Shown: one piece after another, positions 1 through 5,479 of the stretch
How positions within the stretch are numbered: the stretch's first letter is position 1
Layout of the letters: every line of letters begins with the position of its first letter
Assembly (NCBI RefSeq): GCF_938040765.1
Contig: NZ_CALIAA010000192.1
Span: 1-5,516 of the forward strand
Direction: 5' to 3'
DNA: 5,516 nucleotides
Source of the DNA: an uncultured Fretibacterium sp.
GTDB lineage: Bacteria; Synergistota; Synergistia; Synergistales; Aminobacteriaceae
Translations under genes and position numbers: made by a program
Notes under the pieces: model-generated
Told to the model about the DNA's origin: nothing
The model's database searches: none
Seen by the model: only the letters and a program-made list of their open reading frames with translations

Positions 1-1543
1 CAGAGATGCGCACGAGGTCGGCGAAGCAGTCGGGACTGGAGTCGTCGATCATCTTCTGCGTGAACGAGGTGCGGAACTCGGGGATCCCGTATGTGCCCAT
101 ATTGGCACCGAGTTCCTCCGCGCTGATCCCCAGCGCCTCCGTCGTCGTCATGGGGCGCTGGCGCATGGAGACATGCTCCTCCCTGAACTGGAGAAATGCC
201 TGGGTCGCATCGTCGAAGGAGACCGGAGTCGTACCGCTCAGGGACTTCACCATCAGGGAGTTGCCCGAGACCGAGGCGTTCAGGTCGGCGGGCGGGATCC
301 CCTCGCCGAACACCTTCGCCAAGTAGTCGGCCAGCTCCGTGACGGTCAGGTCCCCCGACGCGGAGGAGGCCGTGGTAGCGGATTTATCGTTGGTCATATC
401 CCATTTTCCAGTTCCCGCGTTCCACGTCAGGGTTACCTTGACCTCGTAATCGCTCCCATCCGTCCTCTTTCCCTTGAAGACGAGGTTCTTCGGGCTTCCC
501 GCGCCGCCGTCCGGCAGGACGACCCCGCCGGCGAAGGCGTTGGAGACGTAGGACACCTTGACCGTCCCGTCCGGGTTCAGGCAGAAGGGGTCCCCTCCGC
601 CGATCTCCCACTCCCTGCCGTTGGCCAGGCGGTCGACGTGCAGCTGATGGACCCCCTCGGGCCCCGTCGCCAGCACATCGGCCACCTTGCAGTTCTCCAC
701 GATGTCGAACTCGTTCTCCGCAACCTGCACGTCGTAATAGACCTTGCCGTCCCACTGGAAGGCGTGGGCGCGAAGCTCGCGCACCCTATCGCCCTGGATG
801 AGGGTGCGGCCATTCAGGGTCATGAAGAACTCCCCGTTCGTATCCCCGACCTTGAGGGGTTCCTGGAAGGTCACGTCCATCATACGGGATATCTTGTCCA
901 GGAGCAGGTCTCGCTGGTCCAGGAGGTCGTTGGGGTTCTGGCCCAGAGCCTTGAGCTGGTAAATCTGCTTGTTCAGGGATGCTATTTCGCGCAGGACCCG
1001 GTTGGCCTCGTCGACCGAGGTCCTGACCTCGTCGTTGAGGGCCTTGGAGTAGGATTCGAACCCCTTGATCACCCCGCTCAGGGTCCCTCCCAGGGAGCTC
1101 GCGGCCTCGACCAGGGTCTGACGTGCGGCGGTGCTCTCCGGGTTCTCCTGCAGCTTCTGCATGGCGTTGAAGAAGTTGTCCATGGAGACCCGAATGCCCG
1201 GCTTGACCGGTTCGGGGATGTAGTTCTGGATCGCCTCATAGAGCTTGTTGATCTTGTCCCAGTAGCCCAGGGTCGCCAGGCTGGACCGGTACTGAAAGTC
1301 CAGAAACTCGTCCCGGATGCGCACGATCTCGTCGACCTTGACGCCCATGCCAATCTGACCGGGGCCGCCGGGCCGGGACTCTCCGGGCATCGTGTAGGGC
1401 GTCACCGTCGAGAGGTTCACCCTCTGGCGCGAGTATCCCTCCGTCTTCATGTTCGAGACGTTGTGCCCCACGGTCTGGAGCCCGAGCCTGAATGCGTTGA
1501 GCGCACGCTTGCCCATCTCGAGCCCGTAAAAGCTGTTCAGCAT
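1..1543 (-). CDS. flgK: Flagellar hook-associated protein 1 (FlgK), C-terminus beyond window
   Basis: FlgK forms the first junction ring between the flagellar hook and the filament and is exported by the flagellar type III apparatus. The frame is open from an ATG at 1543 to the left edge, giving 514 codons without a stop. The N-terminus has the rod/hook family signature around residues 14-42, including NVSNMKTEGYSRQ at 28-40. A RDEFLDFQYR stretch at 77-86 follows, then the FlgK-typical helical segment with NPNDLLDQRD at 203-212. Residues from about 230 to 430 are Gly/Asp/Val-rich and probably beta-structured, like the outer domains of FlgK. The conserved C-terminal domain shared by hook proteins is not visible and must lie outside, so the protein is probably longer than the 547 residues of the enterobacterial form. 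The start lies 7 nt after the flgN stop, and a G-run overlapping that stop can serve as ribosome binding site. The identification is firm; the exact length is unknown. Confidence 0.95.
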   Translation of the reverse strand, partial: MLNSFYGLEMGKRALNAFRLGLQTVGHNVSNMKTEGYSRQRVNLSTVTPYTMPGESRPGGPGQIGMGVKVDEIVRIRDEFLDFQYRSSLATLGYWDKINKLYEAIQNYIPEPVKPGIRVSMDNFFNAMQKLQENPESTAARQTLVEAASSLGGTLSGVIKGFESYSKALNDEVRTSVDEANRVLREIASLNKQIYQLKALGQNPNDLLDQRDLLLDKISRMMDVTFQEPLKVGDTNGEFFMTLNGRTLIQGDRVRELRAHAFQWDGKVYYDVQVAENEFDIVENCKVADVLATGPEGVHQLHVDRLANGREWEIGGGDPFCLNPDGTVKVSYVSNAFAGGVVLPDGGAGSPKNLVFKGKRTDGSDYEVKVTLTWNAGTGKWDMTNDKSATTASSASGDLTVTELADYLAKVFGEGIPPADLNASVSGNSLMVKSLSGTTPVSFDDATQAFLQFREEHVSMRQRPMTTTEALGISAEELGANMGTYGIPEFRTSFTQKMIDDSSPDCFADLVRIS

Positions 1544-1550
1544 CTCCCGT

Positions 1551-2003
1551 CTACCCCCTGAAATCCGTGCCGCTCAACCGCGAAGTCCCGCCCTCGAGGC
1601 GCCGCCACTCCGACAGCAGCATCGAGCTGTACCGCTCGTTCTGGTCGATCAGCCCGCTCAATATGACCATCTCCGACTTGAGTTCGAACAAAGACTGGGT
1701 GAGGCGGTCCACGACCCCGTTGAAGAGCGCCCGTTCGTCCTCCTCGAAGGCGTCGCTGAGGGAGGCGGCCTGAGGTTCGCAGCCCAGCTCGGCAGCCAGC
1801 TCCTTCGCCAGTTCCTCCCTGAGGGACTCCTGCGCCTGCACGTCAAAGAAGATCTCCCGCTGCTCCCGCATCAGGTCCTGAAGGACCTCGACCCCATCGC
1901 CCCTGAGGGCCTCGCGCTGTTCCTGCACGACATCGATGAGGTCGTCTATGGCATCCGCCTCGTCCTGAATCGCATCGATGAGGGCTTCGACCCGGTCACG
2001 CAC
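1551..2003 (-). CDS. flgN: FlgN-family flagellar export chaperone
   Basis: The 150-residue protein is predicted to be almost entirely helical, acidic and rich in Glu, Gln and Leu. This fits the FlgN family, whose members bind the C-terminal ends of FlgK and FlgL in the cytoplasm and keep them export-competent. The C-terminal part around residues 105-135 has the family-like pattern of a long amphipathic helix with LIDQNERYSSMLL. Sequence conservation in this family is low, so position supports the call strongly: it sits between flgM and flgK, with 15 nt to the first and 7 nt to the second. The start is GTG. An in-frame TAG at 2010-2012 excludes any longer version, and no ATG occurs near the beginning. 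No convincing Shine-Dalgarno sequence precedes the GTG, so translation may depend on ribosomes finishing flgM just upstream. That coupling is an inference from spacing. Confidence 0.88.
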   Translation of the reverse strand: MRDRVEALIDAIQDEADAIDDLIDVVQEQREALRGDGVEVLQDLMREQREIFFDVQAQESLREELAKELAAELGCEPQAASLSDAFEEDERALFNGVVDRLTQSLFELKSEMVILSGLIDQNERYSSMLLSEWRRLEGGTSRLSGTDFRG

Positions 2004-2018
2004 GTCCGTCTACCGTAA

Positions 2019-2303
2019 TTATTGGAGGTCCAGAAACCCGGACAGGACCAGGTTTCTGGCCACTTGCTCGAGCTGAGGGACGTACTCGCCCGCCGCCACC
2101 TGGGCCTGAAGACGGTCGACGACATCCTGACGCACGTCGGGGACATTCTTCAGCTCGGCCCCGATCCGGGCCAGCTCCACCGCGAAGGGGCTGAAGTCCG
2201 CCCGGTCGCTTCCCCCGGAAGGACCGTCCGCGTAACGTCCCTTCTTCGACCTGCCCCTGCCCGAAGCCTCCGGTCCATAATGACTGGATACCTTTCCGAT
2301 CAT
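2019..2303 (-). CDS. flgM: Anti-sigma-28 factor FlgM
   Basis: FlgM binds and inactivates the flagellar sigma factor (sigma-28/FliA) until the hook-basal body is finished, and is then secreted. The product is 94 residues, close to the usual size of about 90-100. Residues 1-36 are Gly/Ser/Arg-rich and probably disordered, as expected for FlgM. The conserved sigma-binding half follows, with VPDVRQDVVDRL at 54-65, AAGEY at 70-74 and a final helix containing VARNLV at 81-86. The ATG at 2303 is chosen over an in-frame GTG at 2312 because an AAGGGGAG ribosome binding site (2312-2319) lies 8 nt before the ATG and would overlap the GTG. It is the first gene of the flgM-flgN-flgK group and has a sigma-28-like promoter and a structured leader upstream. 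That arrangement would let FlgM repress its own synthesis, as known for enterobacterial flgMN. Confidence 0.93.
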   Translation of the reverse strand: MIGKVSSHYGPEASGRGRSKKGRYADGPSGGSDRADFSPFAVELARIGAELKNVPDVRQDVVDRLQAQVAAGEYVPQLEQVARNLVLSGFLDLQ

Positions 2304-2311
2304 AAAACACA

Positions 2312-2319
2312 CTCCCCTT
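2312..2319 (-). promoter_or_regulatory. Ribosome binding site of flgM
   Basis: The minus strand reads AAGGGGAG, followed by 8 nt and then ATG at 2303. This decides the flgM start in favour of ATG 2303 over GTG 2312. The site lies immediately next to the end of the first tandem leader unit, so leader folding could affect its access; that last point is inference. Confidence 0.75.
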
Positions 2320-2378
2320 AAGCAGGCGGCCAGCCCTTTTCGGACCCTTGGGGCCGAAAATGCTGTGCCGTTCGCTTA

Positions 2379-2412
2379 TACAGACCGACAACACAGTTGT
2401 TGTCGGTCTGTA
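2379..2412 (-). other. Perfect 15-bp inverted repeat (long hairpin of leader unit 1)
   Basis: Arms 2379-2393 and 2398-2412 are perfectly complementary over 15 bp around a 4-nt loop. The flanks do not extend the stem. On neither strand is there a T-run directly after it, so it does not look like an intrinsic terminator. Confidence 0.9.
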
Positions 2413-2468
2413 AAGCAGGCAACCGCCTCTCTACGATCAGAGGCCGCAGACGCTGTATCGTTCGCTTA

Positions 2469-2503
2469 CGTCGAAGCGAAGCCCAACGGCTTCGTCTTCG
2501 ACG
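2469..2503 (-). other. 15-bp inverted repeat with one bulge (long hairpin of leader unit 2)
   Basis: Arms 2469-2483 and 2488-2503 pair over 15 bp with a single unpaired base and a 4-nt loop. Only 4 of the 15 arm positions match the arm of the equivalent hairpin at 2379-2393. On the plus strand a loosely T-rich stretch follows (2504-2517), but no plus-strand gene reads into it. On the minus strand the conserved TAAGCGAACG linker follows, not a T-run. Confidence 0.88.
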
Positions 2504-2525
2504 CCGTTTCTATTTCTAAGTCTTA

Positions 2526-2554
2526 ATATCGGAGCATCCGCACCCGTGCTTTAG
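2526..2554 (-). promoter_or_regulatory. Candidate sigma-28 (flagellar) promoter for flgM-flgN-flgK
   Basis: The minus strand carries CTAAA (2550-2554), 17 nt, then CCGATAT (2526-2532). The flagellar sigma-28/sigma-D consensus is TAAA-N15-GCCGATAA or GCCGATAT. The match is therefore complete except for T in place of the first G and a spacer one base longer. It begins 5 nt beyond the comF stop and points towards flgM. The start of transcription would fall near 2518-2520, leaving a leader of about 216 nt. A flagellar-sigma promoter before flgM is known in other bacteria, which supports the call. A 4-bp inverted repeat (2540-2549) sits in the spacer. Confidence 0.62.
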
Positions 2555-2559
2555 GGGGA

Positions 2560-3240
2560 TCATCCCGGAACGTGCGCCAGGACGAAGGCGGCCTCCACCC
2601 TCGCCCCCGCCGCGGTACAGGCTGAAGCGAGCCGCGACAGCGTGGTCCCCGTCGTGCAGACGTCGTCCACAAGCCCGACCCTCAATCCGCGTACGTCGGA
2701 AGCGACGACGAAGTCCTCCGTACGCAGTTCCCTCCGTTCCGCCCGGCTCAGCCGCGTGCGGGCGGGGACGTCGCTCGACCACCGCGCGAGGCTGCGGACC
2801 GGAATCCCCCATGCGCGGCCCAGCCCCAGAGCAATCGCCTCGGCCTGGTTGTAGCCCCTCGGGCTTTTTAGATGAAGCGGGACAGGAATCAGGACCTCCA
2901 GGGAGGGACGAGGACGAAGCCCCGCGAGTCCGCGGCCCAGGATCGGCCCCAGGGCACGGGTTTGTCCGTACTTCAGGCGGTGGATGATCTCCCTGACCTT
3001 CCCCTCGTAGATGGCACCCGGGAGGATCGGGGCGCTCCGGGGATGGTCGATGCAGGGGGCGGGGCCCCCGCACGAAAGGCAGCGGGGGATCTGACGGGTC
3101 AAAAGGGAGCTCAGACATTCCCCGCACAGCACCTGCCCCAGCCGCCCGCAGACGGGACACGCCACGGGCCAGAGCGTGTGGAGCAGAAGGTCGAGACAGT
3201 CCCGGACCCAGCGCAAAGGAGACGGAGTTCCATCAATCAT
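2560..3240 (-). CDS. ComF family phosphoribosyltransferase-like protein
   Basis: ComF proteins combine an N-terminal zinc-ribbon-like region with a phosphoribosyltransferase fold. In naturally competent bacteria they act in the cytoplasm in uptake of transforming DNA, but many non-competent species also carry them. The 226-residue product has the Cys pairs CPVC (28-31), CGEC (39-42) and CLSC (54-57), plus a further Cys at 63. The YEGKVREIIHRLKYG segment (78-92) and PVPLHLKSPRGYNQAE (119-134) are hallmarks of the family. The PRPP-binding loop is LVDDVCTTGTTL (190-201). An in-frame TGA at 3250-3252 rules out a longer start than ATG 3240. The Shine-Dalgarno sequence is poor, and a TTG eight codons downstream is an alternative. 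It lies 33 nt after rnhA. Nothing here proves competence, and no other com gene is visible. Confidence 0.92.
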   Translation of the reverse strand: MIDGTPSPLRWVRDCLDLLLHTLWPVACPVCGRLGQVLCGECLSSLLTRQIPRCLSCGGPAPCIDHPRSAPILPGAIYEGKVREIIHRLKYGQTRALGPILGRGLAGLRPRPSLEVLIPVPLHLKSPRGYNQAEAIALGLGRAWGIPVRSLARWSSDVPARTRLSRAERRELRTEDFVVASDVRGLRVGLVDDVCTTGTTLSRLASACTAAGARVEAAFVLAHVPG

Positions 3241-3273
3241 GGAATACGGTCATGGAGTAAAACGGTCGCGAGC

Positions 3274-3759
3274 TCAAGCCGGGGCGGCAGGCGACATCCC
3301 CGAGAGAAATTCCTCCTTCGCCCGCTGTACCAGGGCGTCGCAGCGGTTGTTGCGCTCGTCGCCGGCGTGTCCCTTCACCCAGTGCCAATAGATGGAATGG
3401 GTCCTGGAGAGCTCCCAGAGTTCCTCCCAGAGGTCCCGGTTCAGCACCGCCTGTTTTCCCGACGTGCGCCAGCCGTTTTTGCGCCACCGCTCCAGCCAGC
3501 CCTTCTCGAAGGCGTTGCGCAGGTACGTGGAGTCCGTGTACAGCTCCACCCGGCAGGGGTACTTCAGAGCCCTGAGCGCCTGGATCGCGGCCGTGAGCTC
3601 CATTCGGTTGTTCGTCGTGTCCGGCTCGGCCCCATAGAGCTCGCGTTCCGCCCCGCCGTGTCCGGGCGAGACGAGGACGGCAGCCCACCCGCCCAATCCG
3701 GGGTTCGGCGACGCACCGCCGTCGGTATAGACGATCACGCAGGTCTTCGGCTCGTTCAA
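3274..3759 (-). CDS. rnhA: Ribonuclease HI
   Basis: This enzyme cleaves the RNA strand of RNA-DNA hybrids in the cytoplasm, removing R-loops and primers. From a TTG start at 3759 the product is 161 residues, close to the family's usual 150-160. The four acidic catalytic residues are all present: Asp13 in YTDGGA, Glu54 in NNRMELTAA, Asp76 in YTDSTY and Asp141 in RCDALVQ. The conserved His131 lies in VKGHAGD. A basic, Trp-rich segment at about residues 87-101 (WLERWRKNGWRTSGK) corresponds to the substrate-binding handle of the E. coli enzyme. The frame is open upstream to an ATG at 3864, but that version would overlap the GNAT gene by 85 nt and add 35 unrelated residues. The TTG has AAGGGA 10 nt before it and gives the normal short lead before the first Asp. 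It begins 20 nt after the GNAT stop, suggesting a shared transcript. Confidence 0.95.
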   Translation of the reverse strand: MNEPKTCVIVYTDGGASPNPGLGGWAAVLVSPGHGGAERELYGAEPDTTNNRMELTAAIQALRALKYPCRVELYTDSTYLRNAFEKGWLERWRKNGWRTSGKQAVLNRDLWEELWELSRTHSIYWHWVKGHAGDERNNRCDALVQRAKEEFLSGMSPAAPA

Positions 3760-3769
3760 GAGGGCATCG

Positions 3770-3775
3770 TCCCTT
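3770..3775 (-). promoter_or_regulatory. Ribosome binding site supporting the TTG start of rnhA
   Basis: The minus strand reads AAGGGA 10 nt before TTG 3759. It falls in the 20-nt gap after the stop of the acetyltransferase gene. It is the main sequence argument for the short rnhA start. Confidence 0.5.
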
Positions 3776-3779
3776 CGGC

Positions 3780-4199
3780 TCAGGAATACTCTATCGGGCG
3801 GCGCAGCAGCAGCATGGCCCCCTTGCGGGGCTCGAATCCGCGGGATTCCATGAAGGACTCCCACTCGCTGGTGTAGGTCAGGATCATGGGGATGCCGCGT
3901 ATGGCGGGGTGGTTCAGCGCGTAGTCGACCAGGGAGCTTCCCAGCCCCTGACCCTGATGTGCGGGGTGCACGATGACATCCCAGAGGGAAGCCCTGTAGA
4001 CGAAATCCGTGATCATGCGGCAGAAGCCAACCAGTTTATCCTGATGACGGGCGGAAAAGCAGATACTGGTCCCGTCGAGCATCGCCTGGATTCCCTCGAC
4101 GGACCGGCTGCGCCCCCACCCCGTGTACCGGTACAGGTCCTGAAGCTCCGGGGCCGTGACCGCGTATTTGCTGTCGTAAAAAACGTATTCGTCCCTCAT
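3780..4199 (-). CDS. GNAT-family N-acetyltransferase, substrate unknown
   Basis: GNAT enzymes transfer an acetyl group from acetyl-CoA to an amine on a small molecule or protein. The 139-residue product is the size of a single GNAT domain. The acetyl-CoA binding motif is clear at residues 77-91: VHPAHQGQGLGSSLV, with the pyrophosphate-binding Q82-G83-Q84-G85-L86-G87. The preceding strand (LWDVIV, 72-77) and the final ESRGFEPR segment (118-125) are also typical. The early YRYTGWGRSRS region (23-33) resembles a subgroup of small GNATs annotated only generically, and I cannot name the substrate. ATG 4199 has a strong ribosome binding site. The gene is followed 20 nt later by rnhA, so the two are probably co-transcribed, but no functional link is evident. 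Confidence 0.9.
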   Translation of the reverse strand: MRDEYVFYDSKYAVTAPELQDLYRYTGWGRSRSVEGIQAMLDGTSICFSARHQDKLVGFCRMITDFVYRASLWDVIVHPAHQGQGLGSSLVDYALNHPAIRGIPMILTYTSEWESFMESRGFEPRKGAMLLLRRPIEYS

Positions 4200-4202
4200 C
4201 TT

Positions 4203-4211
4203 CTCCCCCTT
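4203..4211 (-). promoter_or_regulatory. Ribosome binding site of the GNAT gene
   Basis: The minus strand reads AAGGGGGAG, ending 3 nt before ATG 4199. The G-run at 4205-4209 gives the more usual spacing of about 5 nt. Confidence 0.7.
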
Positions 4212-4247
4212 GCCGCCGGATGAACAGAAAAAATTCTCAGTCCCAAG

Positions 4248-4293
4248 ACGGCGCCGTGTTTCCGCGGCCGCCCCGCCCGGTGCAGCCGGGGCG
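4248..4293 (-). other. GC-rich inverted repeats between the DUF3084 and GNAT genes
   Basis: Downstream of the DUF3084 stop (4316) lies an inverted repeat with 7-bp arms CGCCCCG (4269-4275) and CGGGGCG (4287-4293) around an 11-nt loop. An alternative 5-bp stem is nested in it. A perfect 10-bp palindrome ACGGCGCCGT follows at 4248-4257. A T-run occurs only about 15 nt beyond the palindrome (4229-4234 on the minus strand), so this is not a standard intrinsic terminator. It could slow or end transcription by another route, or be chance in GC-rich DNA. No convincing promoter for the GNAT gene is seen in this 116-nt gap. Confidence 0.35.
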
Positions 4294-4315
4294 CACGCCG
4301 GCCACGGACAACGGC

Positions 4316-5464
4316 CTACTCCTCCAACACGAATTTGATGTCGACCGGTCCCTCCGTATAGATATCATGGGAGGCCAAAGCGCTGACGATCACCGGTGCA
4401 TGGACGTCCTTCAGGCTCTCCACGACATCGAAAAAGGTGACCCCCTCCACGGTCCCCACGCTGTTCGTGGCAGGGTCGGGGAGGACCCCATCGCGGATGG
4501 CCTTGAGCTTGAGCTCGCGCAAAAACAGATGCAGCGCCTCCTCGGCGTCGAAATCGGCGTGCTGGGCGTGGACCAGCTTACGGTAGACCGGCTCTTCGGC
4601 GGTATAAATCCGATAGCTCGTTCCCGTCTCGAGCCGGACCTTGACCGGCTCTCCCAGGGCGACGTTCTCCGCGGACAGGGCCCTGACGTAGGAGCGTTCG
4701 GAAGAATTCGTCAGGCGCTCGATCAGCTCGGCCTCCTCGGCAGGATCAAAAGCGATCGTCAGGTCCCGCATCCCCTGGCTCAGCTTTTCCGAGAGCCCGG
4801 AGAGGACGGAGAGCCGAACGTTCTTTGCGAGGGCCTGAAGGTCCTCGCTCACCTGGGCGGCAGAGCTGTTGGGGAGTACGACCTGCTGCGCCAGAAGGAC
4901 ATTGGCGTGAAGCGCAATGGCCTCGCTGCGCATGGAGCTCAGAGCGCGCTTGAGCTCCTCGGACTCCTCTCTCATGGACGTAACCTCAGCCCCAAGCTCG
5001 CTCTTCTCGTTCTCCAGGACCAGCTTGTCGTTGCGAAGGGATTCGAGATCGAAGCGGGCAAGGTCCAGGCTGACCGTGGTCGTCTGCAGCAGGCCCTGCT
5101 GATTCTCCAGGCTGCTGCGGGCAAGAGAAAGGTCCTCCAGGGCCTGGTCTGTATTGTTCTGACTGCTCTGCAGCTGCACGCGCAAATCCATCAGCTGCTG
5201 CTGGATGTACTGCATGCTGAACAGGGCGGTACGGACATCCTGAGAGAACAGGGAGAGGACCGTCAGGATGACGATGGAGATGATCGCCCCCGTAACGGCC
5301 GTGATCAGACGGCTGGTGTATCTGGGGCGCAGGCCGAAGACGGAGATGCGCTGTTTCCCGTATTTGAAGCCCAGGACATCGCCCAACAGGGCCAAGGCGG
5401 CGCTGCCGAAGATCAGCCCCACGATCAGGGGCCAGTTGGTACCGGACCACACCTGCGTCTGCAA
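4316..5464 (-). CDS. DUF3084 domain membrane protein with coiled coil
   Basis: The 382-residue protein has two predicted membrane segments, about residues 12-31 and 53-73. Between them is the DUF3084 signature, GDVLGFKYGKQRISVFGLRP (28-47) followed by an Arg/Tyr/Thr stretch. A long heptad-like helical region rich in Leu, Gln, Glu and Ser runs from about 82 to 182 and should form a coiled coil. The C-terminal part (about 190-382) looks globular and mixed alpha/beta. The family is of unknown function; this layout suggests an inner-membrane-anchored scaffold or envelope-associated protein, which is inference. The start is TTG 5464, chosen because GAGGAGGGG lies 6 nt upstream and no ATG occurs before residue 84. 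A GTG at residue 5 is a weaker alternative. The next gene begins 116 nt downstream, so it may be a separate transcription unit. Confidence 0.87.
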   Translation of the reverse strand: MQTQVWSGTNWPLIVGLIFGSAALALLGDVLGFKYGKQRISVFGLRPRYTSRLITAVTGAIISIVILTVLSLFSQDVRTALFSMQYIQQQLMDLRVQLQSSQNNTDQALEDLSLARSSLENQQGLLQTTTVSLDLARFDLESLRNDKLVLENEKSELGAEVTSMREESEELKRALSSMRSEAIALHANVLLAQQVVLPNSSAAQVSEDLQALAKNVRLSVLSGLSEKLSQGMRDLTIAFDPAEEAELIERLTNSSERSYVRALSAENVALGEPVKVRLETGTSYRIYTAEEPVYRKLVHAQHADFDAEEALHLFLRELKLKAIRDGVLPDPATNSVGTVEGVTFFDVVESLKDVHAPVIVSALASHDIYTEGPVDIKFVLEE

Positions 5465-5470
5465 AAAAAT

Positions 5471-5479
5471 CCCCTCCTC
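5471..5479 (-). promoter_or_regulatory. Ribosome binding site supporting a TTG start (DUF3084 gene)
   Basis: The minus strand reads GAGGAGGGG, then ATTTTT, then TTG at 5464. A near-ideal ribosome binding site at 6-nt spacing makes the TTG the preferred start. Confidence 0.75.

Larger units (their letters stand above)
2320..2503 (-). repeat. Two tandem structured units in the flgM leader
   Basis: Two abutting units, 2320-2412 (93 nt) and 2413-2503 (91 nt), share the same architecture. Written on the plus strand, each begins with AAGCAGGC (2320-2327 and 2413-2420). Next comes a small inverted repeat. A 27-nt block follows that matches at 22 of 27 positions (2352-2378 and 2442-2468), including GGCCG, GCTGT and CGTTCGCTTA. 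Each unit ends with a long hairpin (2379-2412 and 2469-2503). The small hairpins pair TTTTCGG with CCGAAAA (2337-2343, 2354-2360) in one unit and GCCTCT with AGAGGC (2425-2430, 2439-2444) in the other. Linkers are conserved while stem sequences differ but still pair, which points to selection on RNA or DNA structure. In transcript direction the order is long hairpin, TAAGCGAACG linker, small hairpin, GCCTGCTT. Alternatives are a dispersed intergenic repeat family or a protein-binding site. Presence of the repeat is certain; its function is unknown. Confidence 0.85.

Noticed and set aside
173..1561. Long plus-strand open frame of 462 codons
   Set aside because: It lies wholly antisense to flgK, shows no recognisable domain, and arises from the codon bias of GC-rich DNA. 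The flgK frame on the other strand has clear family motifs.
2304..2312. GTG start of flgM at 2312
   Set aside because: It overlaps the ribosome binding site. ATG 2303 has proper spacing and gives the usual FlgM beginning.
2379..2503. Intrinsic terminators for comF
   Set aside because: The hairpins are strong, but on the minus strand they are followed by TAAGCGAACG and not a T-run. The pairing of conserved linkers with variable stems also fits a duplicated module better.
2320..2503. CRISPR array or integron attC sites
   Set aside because: There are only two units, the repeats are imperfect and contain the structured parts, and there are no uniform spacers. A GCCCAAC core-like heptamer at 2481-2487 lies in a hairpin loop without its partner box, and no integrase is present.
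2304..2503. Cyclic-di-GMP riboswitch, attractive because of the flagellar context
   Set aside because: I cannot find the conserved cores of either class in the leader. A covariance search would settle it.
3760..3864. N-terminal extension of RNase HI from ATG 3864
   Set aside because: It would overlap the acetyltransferase gene by 85 nt and add residues with no match to the family. TTG 3759 gives a normal length.
2872..3876. Plus-strand open frame of 334 codons across comF and rnhA
   Set aside because: It runs antisense through two well-supported genes and has no family features.
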